Shown here: piece by piece, positions 1 to 10,594 of the stretch
Layout of the letters: each line of letters begins with the position of its first letter
Numbering within the stretch: the stretch's first letter is position 1
Assembly: GCA_021234155.1 (NCBI GenBank)
Contig: JAJEKV010000056.1
Span: 5,828,932-5,892,931 of the forward strand
Reading direction: 5' to 3'
DNA: 64,000 nucleotides
Origin: Isoetes taiwanensis
Lineage: Eukaryota; Streptophyta; Lycopodiopsida; Isoetales; Isoetaceae
Made by a program: the position numbers and the translations under genes
The notes under the pieces: model-generated
What the model saw: only the letters and a program-made list of their open reading frames with translations
What the model was told of the DNA's origin: nothing
Databases searched by the model: none

Positions 1-1778
1 TCCATCACAAGAGCCTTCAACTCATGCTCGAGTAGGCCATGACAGAACCTCCCCTCGACAGCATGGGTATCATGATTATAGGAGTCCTTACTCGCTGCGA
101 GCAATCCTTTAGTGCGGTGTCGCAAGGATTCGTAAGACTGCAGTCTGCTTAACCTCTATCACCTGATCAAACTCCTGCATTGTGAAATAAGGCAAACTCT
201 CCATGAACGATTAATATATGAATTGAAAAAGAGGTCAAGAATGGATCAAATGAATCAGAATAAAAGTATGGCATTAGAAGTGAAGTATGTAACCTGTAGA
301 CTACTAGAGATCTGGCCAAGAGATTGTCGGTAGGCTGGTAGGGATCCAACAAGAAGATTGTCCGTCCTATTTCAAGTGTCTCTCAAATGGCTGATCAATT
401 GATCAATGCAGTAGTTTGAATGCAGGGCAAAAGTATGCTGGTGGGGTACAAAAGTAGGCATTCGGACACATGCTGACAGCACTCATATAGCACCCCGTAT
501 GGCAGCTTGTTTAGGGTGTTACTGGTACTAGCACATGGTAATTAGGTAATCAATAGAAATATGTAAACAACTCCAATGAATGACAAGTGGAATATTATGA
601 TAAAATAGTTGGTGTTGATCTACGTGTTGGGGTCACATTTTTTTGTACCTCAACAACATACTTTTGCCCTGCACTCAATCGGTTGTTCCATCAACCCAAA
701 TGCCATTTTGTAATAGCTTCTTCACATTCGTTCAAAAATCCCATTGTCCACTACTCGTATCAAAAAATCCCATCCTTGTGGCCGCATTTGTGCAGCAAGT
801 ACAACTCTGCAGCGTCCACATTGACTGTAAAGCATGGCCACATAAATTTTTTGCGGCTGCAAATGCGCATCTCGTGACCGTTGGCATTCCAGTTAGTCCG
901 CACAACTTGCAACCCGCGGCTGTAACGTCCTGCAGTCGCATCTGTGCTTTTCACGCATGCCACATCTACAAGGCATCTGGAACAAGCAAAAACACAGCCG
1001 CCAACTTTGCAGGTGGCGTGTATGCAGAAGCAAAAAATGCAAATGCCACGATTTATACTTGGCCGTGTCACTGGACTTTTATGGCCACGTCACTTTCTAT
1101 TTGTTTTATTTTTACAAATAATGTGTGTATTTTTGCAAAAAAAAGGAAGGAGTTCCATGCGTTTCATATCTTTTTTATATTTCCCGTATGTAACTTTGAC
1201 CCGAGACTGAGAATAACCAAGTGCAATTTCAACTGTATTACCTAGTCTAACTTGGTCGAAATAGAACTATGGAAGCTTATTGACCATTGGTAATTAGGTT
1301 AATGGTTGTAAGACTCTTTTAAAATAGCAGAGAAAACTACGACACCATTTTGTTGTTTAGAGTTCGAGCCAAAATAGCTTTCAAATAGCCGGTCCGGTAT
1401 AGCAGCCAGATCGAACAGTTTAAAATCAAATTGAAGCTAATGATCCATTGTGGATTCGTATACAATTATTTTGCAAAAGAATCGAATCACAAAAGGATGA
1501 GCTTGGGATATCGGGTGTATAGTCAACTCTGCTATAATATTAAAGTCAATACCAATTCTGCAGTGTTTTTAATGTAGCATAATATATTGTAGTCAATAGT
1601 AAATGTTTTATATTTGCTAATGTGCTAGTGGTGTCAAGGTTTGAACGTTGAATAACTATCTCTACAACTTAAATTCTTCAAGAGCGTAGAGGAATTAAGC
1701 TCCCTAGATATACAGAATGATGCATTTAAGGATGGTTATTAGAGACCGATAGGGGTTCTTCTTCTAGGCTAGGCTCGC
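1..1778. other. No gene recognised
   Basis: I see no recognisable coding domain here. A 200-codon open frame on the plus strand (643-1245) is Cys/His/Phe-rich, is overlapped by other open frames on both strands, and shows no motif I know, so I do not call it a gene. The segment from about 750 to 1080 is more GC-rich than its surroundings. The rest is AT-rich and looks like ordinary intergenic DNA. Confidence 0.5.
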
Positions 1779-1806
1779 AAAGAAAGAAAGAAAGAAAGAA
1801 AGAAAG
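1779..1806. repeat. (AAAG)n microsatellite
   Basis: Short run of the tetranucleotide AAAG, about six to seven copies, ending in AAGGAAG. Confidence 0.9.
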
Positions 1807-2163
1807 GAAGAATGGAATACCATGAAACTAGCATCAAATCATAAGCTATGGTCTTACTTGGATAGCGACTGTATAGGTGGCATTGTTGCTAGAATCATGT
1901 GAATCAACATGCCCATCGGAACTCTCAATATTGGATGCCATAGATAGTGGAAGTGAGAATGGAAACACTTCAAATAAAGAAATCCAGCTAGACACGAATT
2001 AGCAATCCTATTGACAAAGCTTGCTTTAGAAATTGCCTTAAACAAACTCATGCATTTGCATGGGACTATCTATTGAAATGGGCTTTAAAGGTTGAATTAT
2101 ATGTTCATAAAATCTGAAGCTTTCCATTCAAAGCACTTATCGCAGCATCTCCCACTGCCTTTA

Positions 2164-2421
2164 CTAAACTGTCAAGGCACCTTCATGTATACCAACAAAT
2201 TTCCAGGCATTTATATATTCTTCGAGGTTTGGATTGGATAGAAGTAAGAAGACCTTTTCTAAAGTGATCACATTTCTGCCAACTTGTGAATCTGTGGCTG
2301 TGGTTGTGCCAACTGTGTTAGCTAGCATAAGGATAGTTGTAATATTTAGGTTATGTATGTAGCCAAGAATATCGGCTGCTGCAAAACTATCTCCACAGCC
2401 AATTGTGTTCACAACGTTAAC
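2164..2421 (-). CDS. PfkB-family carbohydrate kinase, last exon (partial)
   Basis: The minus strand encodes the C-terminal part of a PfkB (ribokinase superfamily) sugar or nucleoside kinase. The second PfkB signature is clear: V-N-T-I-G-C-G-D-S-F, in which GCGD is the anion hole and its Asp the expected catalytic base. It is followed by a helix with an AN-V-G pattern and by G-R-N-V-I-T-L-E-K, as in plant PfkB-like proteins. The exon is preceded by a plausible acceptor (ttgggcAG, position 2422-2423) and ends in a TAG stop at 2164. The frame can be read open further upstream to 2451, but the motif starts just after the acceptor. A possible upstream exon ends at a GTAAGG donor near 2593-2588; its peptide is not recognisable. 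The N-terminal half of the kinase was not found, so this may be a real 3' exon with long introns or a gene fragment. Confidence 0.6.
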   Translation of the reverse strand, partial: VNVVNTIGCGDSFAAADILGYIHNLNITTILMLANTVGTTTATDSQVGRNVITLEKVFLLLSNPNLEEYINAWKFVGIHEGALTV

Positions 2422-2873
2422 CTGCCCAATATAACGTTTAACATGCCTCAACCAAATTAAAGAGCATTTCTTGTCTGATGTAATCAGATATTTGAAATGA
2501 TATTATAAATGTTAATACGCACACAGCTTCTATTGTTTTTGCTGCCTAGAACTTCAGCCCAAAAAATTACACTACACATCTTTCTCCTTACCTTGCTTCA
2601 GAGTTTTGCTCGAGGTTCCTAAGGCGGGGAACGTCCACTACCCACAACCCTCATCATTGATTTAGTAAGGTTCATAAAAAACTTATTACAGTGGAAAATT
2701 TCATGTTTAAAGTGTCCATAATTCAGGGTGTTATCTACACTAAAAGAAAAGTCCACGAGTCTGAACTAAAAGGATAACACTCAGAGAGATCCTCCGAAAT
2801 GCCGAATGGATCAGGGCTTTCAATTGAGGTAATAGTATAAGTAAGGACATGCCCTTGATTTAGCAAAATTATA

Positions 2874-3320
2874 GGGAAAATTCCAAATATACCCCTCAAG
2901 TTTGTGAAAATTCCAAAAATACCCTCCAAATGAAGAGCATTTTTGGAAAAAAGGTAATAGAGTTTTTGTTGCTCCTCAAATGCAAAAGTTGTCTTCACAA
3001 ACACTATAGATCAGAATAAGATCTTTCAAACAACATCAAATTCATTGAAATTGGAGTTGAAATTCACAAGTTATGCTCATTTACGTCGTTTTTTATAGCA
3101 CTTACTTAAAACACTATAACTTGAAGATTCCAACTCCGTTTTTGCTGATTCTACTGCTATTAAATAGCTCTCACTTATTTCTACAAGATTCATGAAGAAC
3201 GCTTTTTTAGTTAATTGATCCCAAGAAAGTTATTGCCATTTGAGCTAAATACCCTATTTCTAGGGGTATTTTTGGAATTTTCACAAACTTGAGGGGTATA
3301 TTTGGAATTTTCCCAAAATG
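2874..3320. mobile_element. MITE with 51-bp terminal inverted repeats and 9-bp TSD
   Basis: The left end (2874-2924, starting GGGAAAATTCC) is repeated as an essentially perfect reverse complement at 3263-3313. The 9-bp word AAAATTATA lies immediately before the left end (2865-2873) and again at 3321-3329, six bases beyond the mirrored right end. A 9-bp duplication with long inverted ends is typical of Mutator-like elements. The interior (about 340 bp) is AT-rich and non-coding, so this is a non-autonomous element. The six unpaired bases at the right end are the only irregularity. Confidence 0.75.
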
Positions 3321-3460
3321 AAAATTATATCTTCTAGAGGCATCCTTTGCTTCATAGATGAATTCCCTAGTTTGAAGGCATAGGAACAAGAGCAATCACA
3401 GTCTTCATCAAAGTGGTGTGAATTGGTCACAGTCAGACAATCCACTATCCATCTCCCAAT

Positions 3461-3942
3461 TGTGACGACCATACGGATATTTATATCATACGAATATGAT
3501 ACTCGTATGTACAAAAGATAGTCGTCACACAAATGTAAAAGAGTAGTTACACAAGATAAGATTTGAACTTACAACCTTCTAGTTGCAAGTCACACACCTT
3601 TACCAAGTGCGCTTCCAATATTTATTGTAAGCAATCTTTCACATCTTTTTTATATGCGGGGCTATTTTTAGGAGGTTCTAGAATATTTTAGAACCTACAT
3701 GCATGCGTGAGACTTGGCGTGATCTCATCCATTGAAGTGGCACGATCCTAACCGTTGGCCTAGATAGGCACCTCCTTCTTGTCGAACCATTCCAGTTCAA
3801 CGCCAGTCTTGAGCCTTCTAGGCATCTCTCTCGTGTTCCTGCTTGCCTTCGGGCCATTGTACTCCTGATTCTTGTTCATATATTAGATTCTTCGTCGATC
3901 TTTGCGTATTTCCTTTGTTTGTTTTCGCATGGGTTCATGACA
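3461..3942 (+). mobile_element. Ty3 chromovirus LTR, copy A
   Basis: A 482-bp sequence beginning TGTGACGACC and ending TTCATGACA (TG...CA ends). It is homologous to the reverse complement of the blocks at 4594-5092 and 10595-11105, so it is an LTR lying in plus orientation. It is followed directly by a plus-strand gag, making it a 5' LTR. Copy A keeps a roughly 20-bp segment near its start (ACGAATATGATACTCG) that copy B lacks. A canonical tRNA-iMet primer site is not present; a weak candidate is TGGAATCCCTTATCGG at 3951-3966, eight bases after the LTR. Confidence 0.85.
3545..3620 (-). other. tRNA-like block within LTR A (antisense)
   Basis: Read on the minus strand, the LTR contains GCGCACTTGGTAAAGG followed by a hairpin (arms at 3567-3575 and 3582-3590) and then AAGTTCAAATC, which resembles a tRNA A box, anticodon region and B box. 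The same block occurs in LTR B and LTR C. Treated as a sequence resemblance, not a functional tRNA. Confidence 0.4.
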
Positions 3943-4029
3943 GTTTGAACTGGAATCCCTTATCGGTTCTTGCCTGCTCTAACCCTAAGCATTTTTTTTT
4001 TTTTGCTCATATTTGGTGATTTTATATCT

Positions 4030-4593
4030 ATGGAGGAGGTTTCGACTTTATTACAGCAGGTCCAACAGCTTATTCAAGTATGCCAGCAATTGCAGTTGGA
4101 AAATAAAGAGCTTAAGGAACGTGTTGCTTCACATGAGTCCGCTTCTAGCGCTGGATTGAGGCTATCAGAACCTAAGATTAGCCTGCCAGAGAAGTTTGAC
4201 GGCACTCGGTCCAAGCTTCTTGGTTTTTTGAATCAAATCAGGCTTGTGATCCAGCTCCATTCTCATACATATCCTACGGCCCAGGAACAAGTTGGACTGA
4301 TTGGTCTCTCCTCACAAGGCCAGCTCTAAGTTGGTTTGCTCCCTTATTGGAGAAAGGAGCCCCAGAGTTGCAAGATTTTGCTCCTTTCGCTGCAGATCTC
4401 GAGGCATGCTTTAGAGACACCAATCGTCAGCGCACAGCAGTCACAAAACTTTGCAATCTAAGGCAAGGCTCTTGGCCAGCTTCAGTATATGCATCGAAAT
4501 TTCATCATATTGTTGTAGATACAGCCTGGGATGATGTTGCACTTCGAGATTGTTCCCAAAGGGGATTACGTGAGGATGTCAAAGATATGCTGT
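4030..4593 (+). pseudogene. Ty3 gag (truncated, frameshifted)
   Basis: The frame from ATG 4030 begins with a Gln-rich coiled-coil-like segment (LLQQVQQLIQVCQQL). It continues with S-L-P-E-K-F-D-G-T-R-S, typical of the start of a retrotransposon gag capsid domain, then an RLVIQLH segment. Near 4320 the frame shifts by one base and resumes with L-T-R-P-A-L-S-W-F-A-P-L, then a long helical part to K-D-M-L-L. The CCHC zinc knuckle expected downstream is missing: the frame runs straight into the terminal TGTCATGA of LTR B at 4594, whose TGA stops it. The protein would package element RNA in virus-like particles. This copy cannot make a full Gag. Confidence 0.8.
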
Positions 4594-5092
4594 TGTCATG
4601 AACCTACGCGAAAACAAGGAAAATACGTGGAAAATACGCAAGAAATATGGAAAAAATATGCCAAGATCGGCAAAAAATCTGATATATGACCAGGAATCAA
4701 GAGTACAATGCCTCGAAGGCAAGCAGGAACACGAGACAGATGCCTAGAAGGCTCAAGACTGGCGTTGAACCAGAATGGTTCGACAAGAAGGAGATGCCTC
4801 CTTATATATGTAGGCCAACGGTCAGGATCGCGCCACTCTAATGGATGAGATCATGCCAAGTGTCGTGCATGCATGTAGGTTCTAGAATATTCTAAAACCT
4901 CCTGGAAACAACCCCGCATATGAGAAAGACATGAGGGAATGTCTTTAATAAATATTAGTAGGGCACTTGGCACAAGGTGTGTGACTCGCAACTGGAAGGT
5001 TGCGAGTTCAAACCTTGCTCCGTGCAACTACCCTTTTGCATCCGTGTGACGACCGCCTTTTGTATGATACGAATATCCGTATGGTCGTCACA
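4594..5092 (-). mobile_element. Ty3 chromovirus LTR, copy B (3' LTR of minus-strand pol)
   Basis: A 499-bp LTR in minus orientation, running on that strand from TGTGACGACC to GGTTCATGACA. On the minus strand it is preceded by a polypurine tract and by the chromodomain end of pol, so it is the 3' LTR of that pol. Its outer terminus abuts the middle of the plus-strand gag of copy A with no bases in between. It lacks the roughly 20-bp segment present in LTRs A and C. Confidence 0.9.
4954..5024 (+). other. tRNA-like block within LTR B (antisense to element)
   Basis: GGGCACTTGGCACAAGG, then hairpin arms ACTCGCAAC (4984-4992) and GTTGCGAGT (4999-5007), then GTTCAAACC, a good match to a Pol III B box. 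Relative to LTR C the stem carries a paired T-to-C and A-to-G change that keeps the pairing. No acceptor stem is evident. Confidence 0.4.
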
Positions 5093-5107
5093 CCATCCCC
5101 CTCCTAC
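5093..5107 (-). other. Polypurine tract of Ty3 copy B
   Basis: On the minus strand GTAGGAGGGGGATGG lies immediately before the 3' LTR, the position and composition expected for the plus-strand DNA primer. The same tract adjoins LTR C at 11106-11120. Confidence 0.85.
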
Positions 5108-5463
5108 GATGGCGACGAGTCCTCGGAGCTCGGGCCGGAGTACTCAAACTTGGCTTATCCGGGTAACGTCGGTGAAATTTCGCAATTTTATCAGGAGCAA
5201 TACTCAGATTCTCGGCAGGCTCCCAGGTTCTATCACTTGGCGAGTAACCTTTCCAATCGACAAAGTAATACAATCGGCGACGAAGAAACTTGGAGTCCAG
5301 AATCCTTTCGAACCTTGAACTCCTCATGATCATCAATTTCTACTGGTGGTGGCGGTGGAGGAATGCGATCTGGGAAAGAAATGACTGTGTAGGACTCCAA
5401 TAGAGAAACATGAAATACTAGATGGAGCCGAACAGCTGGAGGGAGCTCGAGCCGTAATGCCAC
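5108..5463 (-). pseudogene. Ty3 integrase C-terminus with chromodomain
   Basis: Two overlapping minus-strand frames give the C-terminal end of a chromoviral integrase. The part at 5463-5330 has L-R-L-E-L-P-P, H-L-V-F-H-V-S-L-L-E and a poly-Pro stretch. After a frame change comes a chromodomain: [30 protein letters not shown]. The aromatic positions of the chromodomain cage (Y/F, W, W) are present. A basic tail (R-T-R-R-H-R-R-R-G) runs to the polypurine tract. In chromoviruses this module steers integration to marked chromatin. The frameshift near 5330 breaks the reading frame. Confidence 0.85.
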
Positions 5464-6613
5464 ATTGCTGATCTGAGCCGTGATCCGGTAGGACCAAGGC
5501 GATGATAGTCAAGCTTGTTGCAGGGACGTGAGGTAGGGAGGTCCCTACGAAGAAGCCAGACAAGGTCACCAACATGAAATTTAGGAGCGTCCTGCTAATA
5601 CAAATCAGCATAATGCCGATAACATTCCTGTGCTCGGTGAAGATGATGTTGAAGATCCGATTGAAGAGCCTGGAGTTTCTCAAGTCGAGACTCAGCACTA
5701 GGATTGACTGAGTCACCACCAGCAACGCTAAGGGACCAACGAGGATGTTGACCAGAGTTCAGAAAGAACAGAGTCTAGCCAATGGAAGCATGTACTGAGT
5801 TATTATAAGCAAACTCAGCTAGTGGAAGATAATCGACCCAATCATCCTGCTGACAAGTGATAAAGCATCTTAAATATTGCTCCAGAGTCTGACTAGTGCG
5901 CTCCGCCTGCCCATTACTTTCTGGATGATGACCAGATGTCAGTGAGCAATCGATATGCAATAACTCCAAAAGCCGCTTCTAAAAACCTGCAACAAACTGT
6001 GGTCCACGATCGCTGATGATAGTATTAGGCAAGTCGTGAAGTAGAAGAAGAAGATCCGTTGTTCCCTCACTGGTGATGGTGATGTTGCAGGGAATAAAAT
6101 GAGCCATCTTAGAGAAACAATCAACAGCTACCATGATGGCATCATAACCCCAAGAGACTGGCAACTCCGAAATAAGTTCTATAGAAATGCTCTTCCAAGG
6201 TCCATCTGGTACCGGCAGTGGCTGAAGAAGGCCATGAGGAAGATGCCTTGGAACCTTCGCTCGACAATAGATGTCACAAGATCGAATAAAAGCTTCGACA
6301 GAGCGACGAAGCCCAGACCACCAATACTCTCGACTAGTAAGTTCAAGAGTCTTGGCTACTCCAAAGTGTCTGGCCATAGGTGTGTCATGGCAAGCCTAGA
6401 GAACCCGAAGCCTAGAAGCACCATCTGGCACATACAAAAGACCATCACGGAATAGGAGTCCATCTCGAATTCCAAAACGATCATAGTCTGATCGCATTTG
6501 CTGAGAAGATGATACAGAGCCAAGGTGTGAGAATACATCTTGAGCCAATGGATCGGAGGGCAGAGATGCTCGAATAGACTCCAAAAGGCCGTATCATGAG
6601 GCCTCTCGAACAA
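5464..6613 (-). pseudogene. Ty3 integrase core (decayed)
   Basis: Minus-strand frames at 6613-6356, 6377-5979 and 5969-5775 together carry most of an integrase. The HHCC region is represented by M-A-R-H-F-G-V-A-K-T and S-C-D-I-Y-C-R-A-K. The catalytic core follows: W-K-S-I-S-I-E-L-I-S-E-L-P, where Glu stands in place of the usual first Asp; then S-D-R-G-P-Q-F with the second Asp; then [10 protein letters not shown] with the catalytic Glu. Stops and frameshifts lie between the blocks. Substitution of the first acidic residue would itself be expected to cripple strand transfer, so this is a dead copy. Confidence 0.85.
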
Positions 6614-6655
6614 AGTGAGGGCCGTATATTAGAACCGATCAGGCCCTAGAATAAC

Positions 6656-8210
6656 CTATGATTGCTGGTCAAATGCAAGATCACCTAGCTTGGGCTCAAG
6701 GTAGGAGCGTTGAGACAAGGCATCAGGCTTTCCTTGGAGGGATCCAGGATGGTACTTGATCACGAAATCAATCCGAGATAATACTTGAGTATGCCATCGG
6801 GCCTGGCGATGGTTGAGCACTCGAGCAGACAGAAAATATTCCAGATTTCGATGATCTGTGTAGACTGTGACCTTATAAGGAGATCCCTCCAAGAAACGTC
6901 TCCACTCCTCGAAAGAATCCACTATCGCCAGCAACTCCTTGCCATAAATAGGGTAGTTGATTTCAGTAGCATGAAACTTCCTTGAGTGATAGGCGATTGG
7001 ATGCAATTCATGGTCATCCCCCTCCTGTGACAAGATCCCACCAAGCGCAAAATCAGAAGCATCTGCTTCGATAACATATGAGCGCAACGGATCTGCATGA
7101 GCAAGAACTGGCGCCGTGGTGAAAGCATGCTTTAGGGTAACGAAAGCAGATTCCGCTTCCACAGTCCATTCAAATGGCACGTCCTTAACCGTGAGGCGTG
7201 TCAAAGGAAGGGCAATCTCCGAATAATCCCGAATGAAACGCCGATAGAAATTGGCAAACCCAAGAAAACACTGAACATCTCGAACGGATGAAGGTGTTTG
7301 CCACTCCAGAACAGTGCTGACCTTTTCGGGGTCCATAGAGACTCCATGTGGAGTGATGCGATAGCCAAGAAACTCCACATTATTCTGCTCGAACGGACAC
7401 TTCTCAAGTTTGGCATATAAACCATGCTCATGAAGCTTCTGAAGGGCCTGTCGAACATGCCTCTCATGTTCTTCGAGAGTCTTAGAATAAATAAGAATAT
7501 CATCCAAATAGATGATAACAAAAGTATCTAAGAACTCTCAAAAAACATCATTGGCCATATGCTGGAATACTGCTGGAGCATTGACAAGTCCAAACGGCAT
7601 AACTGTGTACTCAAAATGGTCATACCGAGTACGAAAAGTCATTTTCCACTCATCACCCTCCCGGATCCGAATAAGATTGTAGGCACCCTGAAGATCAATC
7701 TTCGTAAAATAATGCGCATCTTGGAGTCGCTCCAACAACTCAGGGATCAGAGGAAGCGGATACCGATTCGGCACTGTAATTTTATTGAGGGCACGATAAT
7801 CAACAACCAGACGTAGCGAATCATCCTTCTTTTTGACGAAGAAAATAGGTGCTCCAGCACGGGACTGCGAATGTCGAATGAATTTAGTGGCTAGATTCTC
7901 TTCAATATAATGCCGCAGAACCTTCAACTCAGTAGGAGATAGACCATATATCGGACCATATGGCGGCATCTTCCCCGGCTGCAAATCACTAGGACAATTA
8001 TATGGACGATGCTCTGGGAGTTTGCTGGCCTTGACTTTGTCAAAAACATCAGAGAAGTCCCAATATTTATCTGGGAGCATTGAAGCAGACTTCACCGGTG
8101 CCGAGCTAGTCGACGGGTGAACCTGAATTGCATATATTGAACTTGGATCTTGCCTTCTAGATTTAATACGAAGAGAAATCTTCGAGATACGAAACTGAGG
8201 GCATGAAGAA
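6656..8210 (-). pseudogene. Ty3 reverse transcriptase-RNase H
   Basis: The frame at 8210-7538 holds the linker (P-E-H-R-P-Y-N-C), fingers and palm: [26 protein letters not shown] with the first catalytic Asp, and V-M-P-F-G-L-V-N-A-P. An in-frame TGA follows N-D-V-F near 7540. The same frame continues with I-Y-L-D-D-I-L-I-Y-S (the YxDD catalytic pair), then connection and RNase H: Y-V-I-E-A-D-A-S-D-F-A-L-G-G, E-L-L-A-I-V, Y-T-D-H-R-N-L. Apart from the single stop the catalytic residues are intact. This enzyme copies element RNA to DNA and removes the RNA strand. Confidence 0.9.
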
Positions 8211-8214
8211 GCCT

Positions 8215-8480
8215 CTACAAAAGCAGGAGCAAGGAGCAGGAGCAGGGGCAATAGGAACAGGAACTGGAGCAGGGGCTGGAGCAAGAACTGGACCAGGAGC
8301 AGAAGCAGGAACTGGAACTGGAACTGGAACTGGAGTCAAGAGTAGGAGCAAGAGCAGAAACCAGTGCTGGAGCTGGAATATCATCGAGAATATGGTCAGC
8401 ATCTGGGACATGAACTGGAGCAGAGGCAAGAGCCAAATCAGCACATGGAATAGAAATAGGAATAGGAAGGACAGAATCAG
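8215..8480. repeat. Low-complexity GGAGCA/GGAACT-rich segment
   Basis: Imperfect 6- and 12-base repeats (caggagcagg, aggaactgga) lie between the protease and reverse transcriptase segments of Ty3 copy B. On the coding minus strand one frame is a Pro/Ala/Val-rich stretch (P-V-P-V-P-V-P-A-S-A-P), others are Leu- or Ser-rich. It probably expanded by slippage within the protease-RT linker. Confidence 0.7.
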
Positions 8481-8489
8481 GGGCCCACG

Positions 8490-8878
8490 ATACTACACGG
8501 ATCGAAGTCGATGTTGGTGTAGAGGCCTGAACTGCAGATGAACTGGAACTCGAGCTAGAACCAGCAAATCGAAATGATCTGGTACGCCAATCAATTTGTG
8601 ATTATGTAGCTCGAGCCAGGGCAGACCCAAGACTATTGGCGCATGTGGACTAGAGATGAGATTGAAGAAAATGCTACAAGAAACTCCCTCGAACAAAACC
8701 TAAAGAGGCGCAGTACATTCTGTGACTGCACCCGAGAAGATCTCACGTCCATCAATCACTTCGATAGAACCGGATTGCTCAACCTTACTTCTAGGGATTG
8801 CGTGCTTACTGGCGGACGCATTATCCATAAAGCAAACATTTGCACCACAATCAAGTTGCGCCAACACTTCCAATCTTC
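8490..8878 (-). pseudogene. Ty3 aspartic protease region
   Basis: The minus strand reads L-E-V-L-A-Q-L-D-C-G-A-N-V-C-F at about 8880-8835, with D-C-G-A matching the D-S/T-G-A active site of retropepsins. A second segment near 8680-8630 has P-I-V-L-G-L-P-W-L-E-L-H-N, the conserved hydrophobic block after the protease flap in chromoviruses. The two are in different frames. Upstream of about 8878 the sequence changes abruptly to the plus-strand copy D, so gag and the zinc knuckle of this copy are absent. Confidence 0.75.
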
Positions 8879-9700
8879 TCAGTTTCGTATCTCGAAGATT
8901 TCTCTTCACAAGTTTATAAAATCTGGAAGGCAAAATCCAAGTTCAGTATTTGCAATCCGGATTCACCCATCGGCTAGCTTTGCACCAGTGAAGTCTGCTC
9001 CAATGCTCCCAGATAAATACGGTGACTTCTCTGATGTTTTTGATAAAGTCAAGGCCAGCAAGCTCCCAGAGCATCGTCCATATGATTGTCCTATTGATTT
9101 GCAGCCCGGGACAATGCCGCCTATGGTCCGATTGAGTTAAAGATTTTGTGGGATTATATTGAAGAGAATCTAGCCACTAGTTTCATTCGACATTCTTAGT
9201 CCCCTGCTAGAGCGCCTATCTTCTTTGTCAAAAAGAAGGATGATTCTCTGCGTCTGGTCGTTGATTATCGTGGCCTCAATAAAATCACAATGTCAAATCG
9301 GTATCTGCTTCCTCTGATCCCAAAGTTGTTGGAGCGACTCCAAGGTGCGCATTATTTTACGAAGATTGATCTTCGGAATGCCTACAATCTTATCTGGATC
9401 CGTGAGAGTGATGAATGGAAAACAACTTTTCATACTCGTTATGGCCATTTTGAGTACACACTTATGCCATTTGGGCTTAACAATACTCCAACAGTATTCC
9501 TGCATATGGCCAATGATGTCTTCCAAGAGTTCTTAGACACTTTTATTATCATCCATTCGCATGATATTTATTCTAAGACTCTCGAAGGACATGAGAGGCA
9601 TGTTCGACAGGTCCTTCAGAAGCTTCATGAGCACAGGTTGTATGCCAAACTTGAGAAGTGTCAGTTCGAGCAGATAATGTGGAGTTCCTTGGCTATCAAT
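8879..9700 (+). pseudogene. Ty3 pol fragment, copy D (linker and RT)
   Basis: A plus-strand fragment homologous to the minus-strand copy B. It begins at the linker (Q-F-R-I-S-K-I-S), then K-V-K-A-S-K-L-P-E-H-R-P-Y, loses a few bases near 9120, has a TAG near 9200, and continues with [24 protein letters not shown] and [10 protein letters not shown]. The YxDD catalytic pair is replaced by H-S-H-D with a small deletion (near 9560). It stops around E-F-L-G-Y, where an unrelated L1-type fragment begins. It is inactive. Confidence 0.85.
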
Positions 9701-9759
9701 GGTCAAAGATAATACAGACAATTGGATTGATGGTCAAAAGGGAATCGAAGTTTATTTCC

Positions 9760-10190
9760 ATGAGGAGGAGTAATTTAAACGTTTTGCTGAACATATACTT
9801 GATTAAGGAAAACTACAAACTTTCTTTGAGGGGATCCCAAAGGCAGAGAAAAACATTCAGGATGAGGAAATCCTGAAAACTCCACTAGAGCAGGAGATTC
9901 TGAAAACCATTAGAGCCATGTCCACAAGTAAAAGTCCTGGTCCAGATGGCCTACAGTTAGAATTCTATAAGAAATTTTGGGAGATTATGACTGAGGATTT
10001 GACCATCTTCTTTCAAGGAGCTTGGAAAACAAACAAATTGAATCAAGCCATTAATGTTGGTTATATTGCTCTAATCCCAAAGATTGATAATGCTGCAATT
10101 GGGAGATTGGCATCCCATCACCCTCACTCATACCACTTACTAAGTGTTGGCTAAGATCCTAGCCAACATGATTTTAAATGTGTAGTCATG
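9760..10190 (+). pseudogene. L1-type LINE reverse transcriptase fragment
   Basis: The plus strand encodes the start of a plant L1-type RT: F-E-G-I-P-K-A-E, a helical spacer, then S-T-S-K-S-P-G-P-D-G-L-Q-L-E-F-Y-K-K-F-W-E (motif 0/1), W-K-T-N-K-L-N and V-G-Y-I-A-L-I-P-K-I-D. It then degenerates (L-L-S-V-G, stop, D/K-I-L-A-N-M-I-L-N). Neither the YxDD box nor endonuclease is present. This family differs from the CxxC/H-tailed LINEs that fill 11-36 kb. Confidence 0.8.
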
Positions 10191-10594
10191 GAGATTATCA
10201 GCCCGTGTTCCTTTTATGGTCCAATCTCTAATGATATGGGGATTTTTGTGCTTTGTCTCATTGTAGCAAGGGTGGCTAACATAGGAGTTTTTGTTTCCTT
10301 GCAAAGCTCCAAATGCTCCTTCACAATATACACTATTGATATATCGTTGATCGCATTCTGTACTCCAACAGTAACATACTTGGTGCGGTAGACATGGTCA
10401 ATGTTTGAAACATCTCAAAAAAAAAAATATATTATGGTGATTACTGAAAGTAACTATAACTCAGATCATCTTCATTTTCAACATATTGGTGTGCATGTGC
10501 AAACCATATTTGTACCTAGGAACAAGGCTTTAGGTTAATAAATAAGTTAGCATAATAGTTAAAAGATGGTCAACAAGAAATTTGAGGGCATTAG
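10191..10594. other. No feature recognised
   Basis: AT-rich DNA between the L1-type RT fragment and LTR C. No coding motif or repeat structure is evident; the first part could be degraded continuation of the L1-type element. Confidence 0.4.

Noticed and set aside
643-1245. 200-codon plus-strand ORF
   Set aside because: No known domain, skewed composition, and overlapping open frames on both strands. Could be chance in a locally GC-richer segment.
3951-3966. Primer binding site for Ty3 copy A
   Set aside because: TGGAATCCCTTATCGG starts eight bases after the LTR and I cannot match it to a particular tRNA 3' end, so it is mentioned only as a weak candidate.
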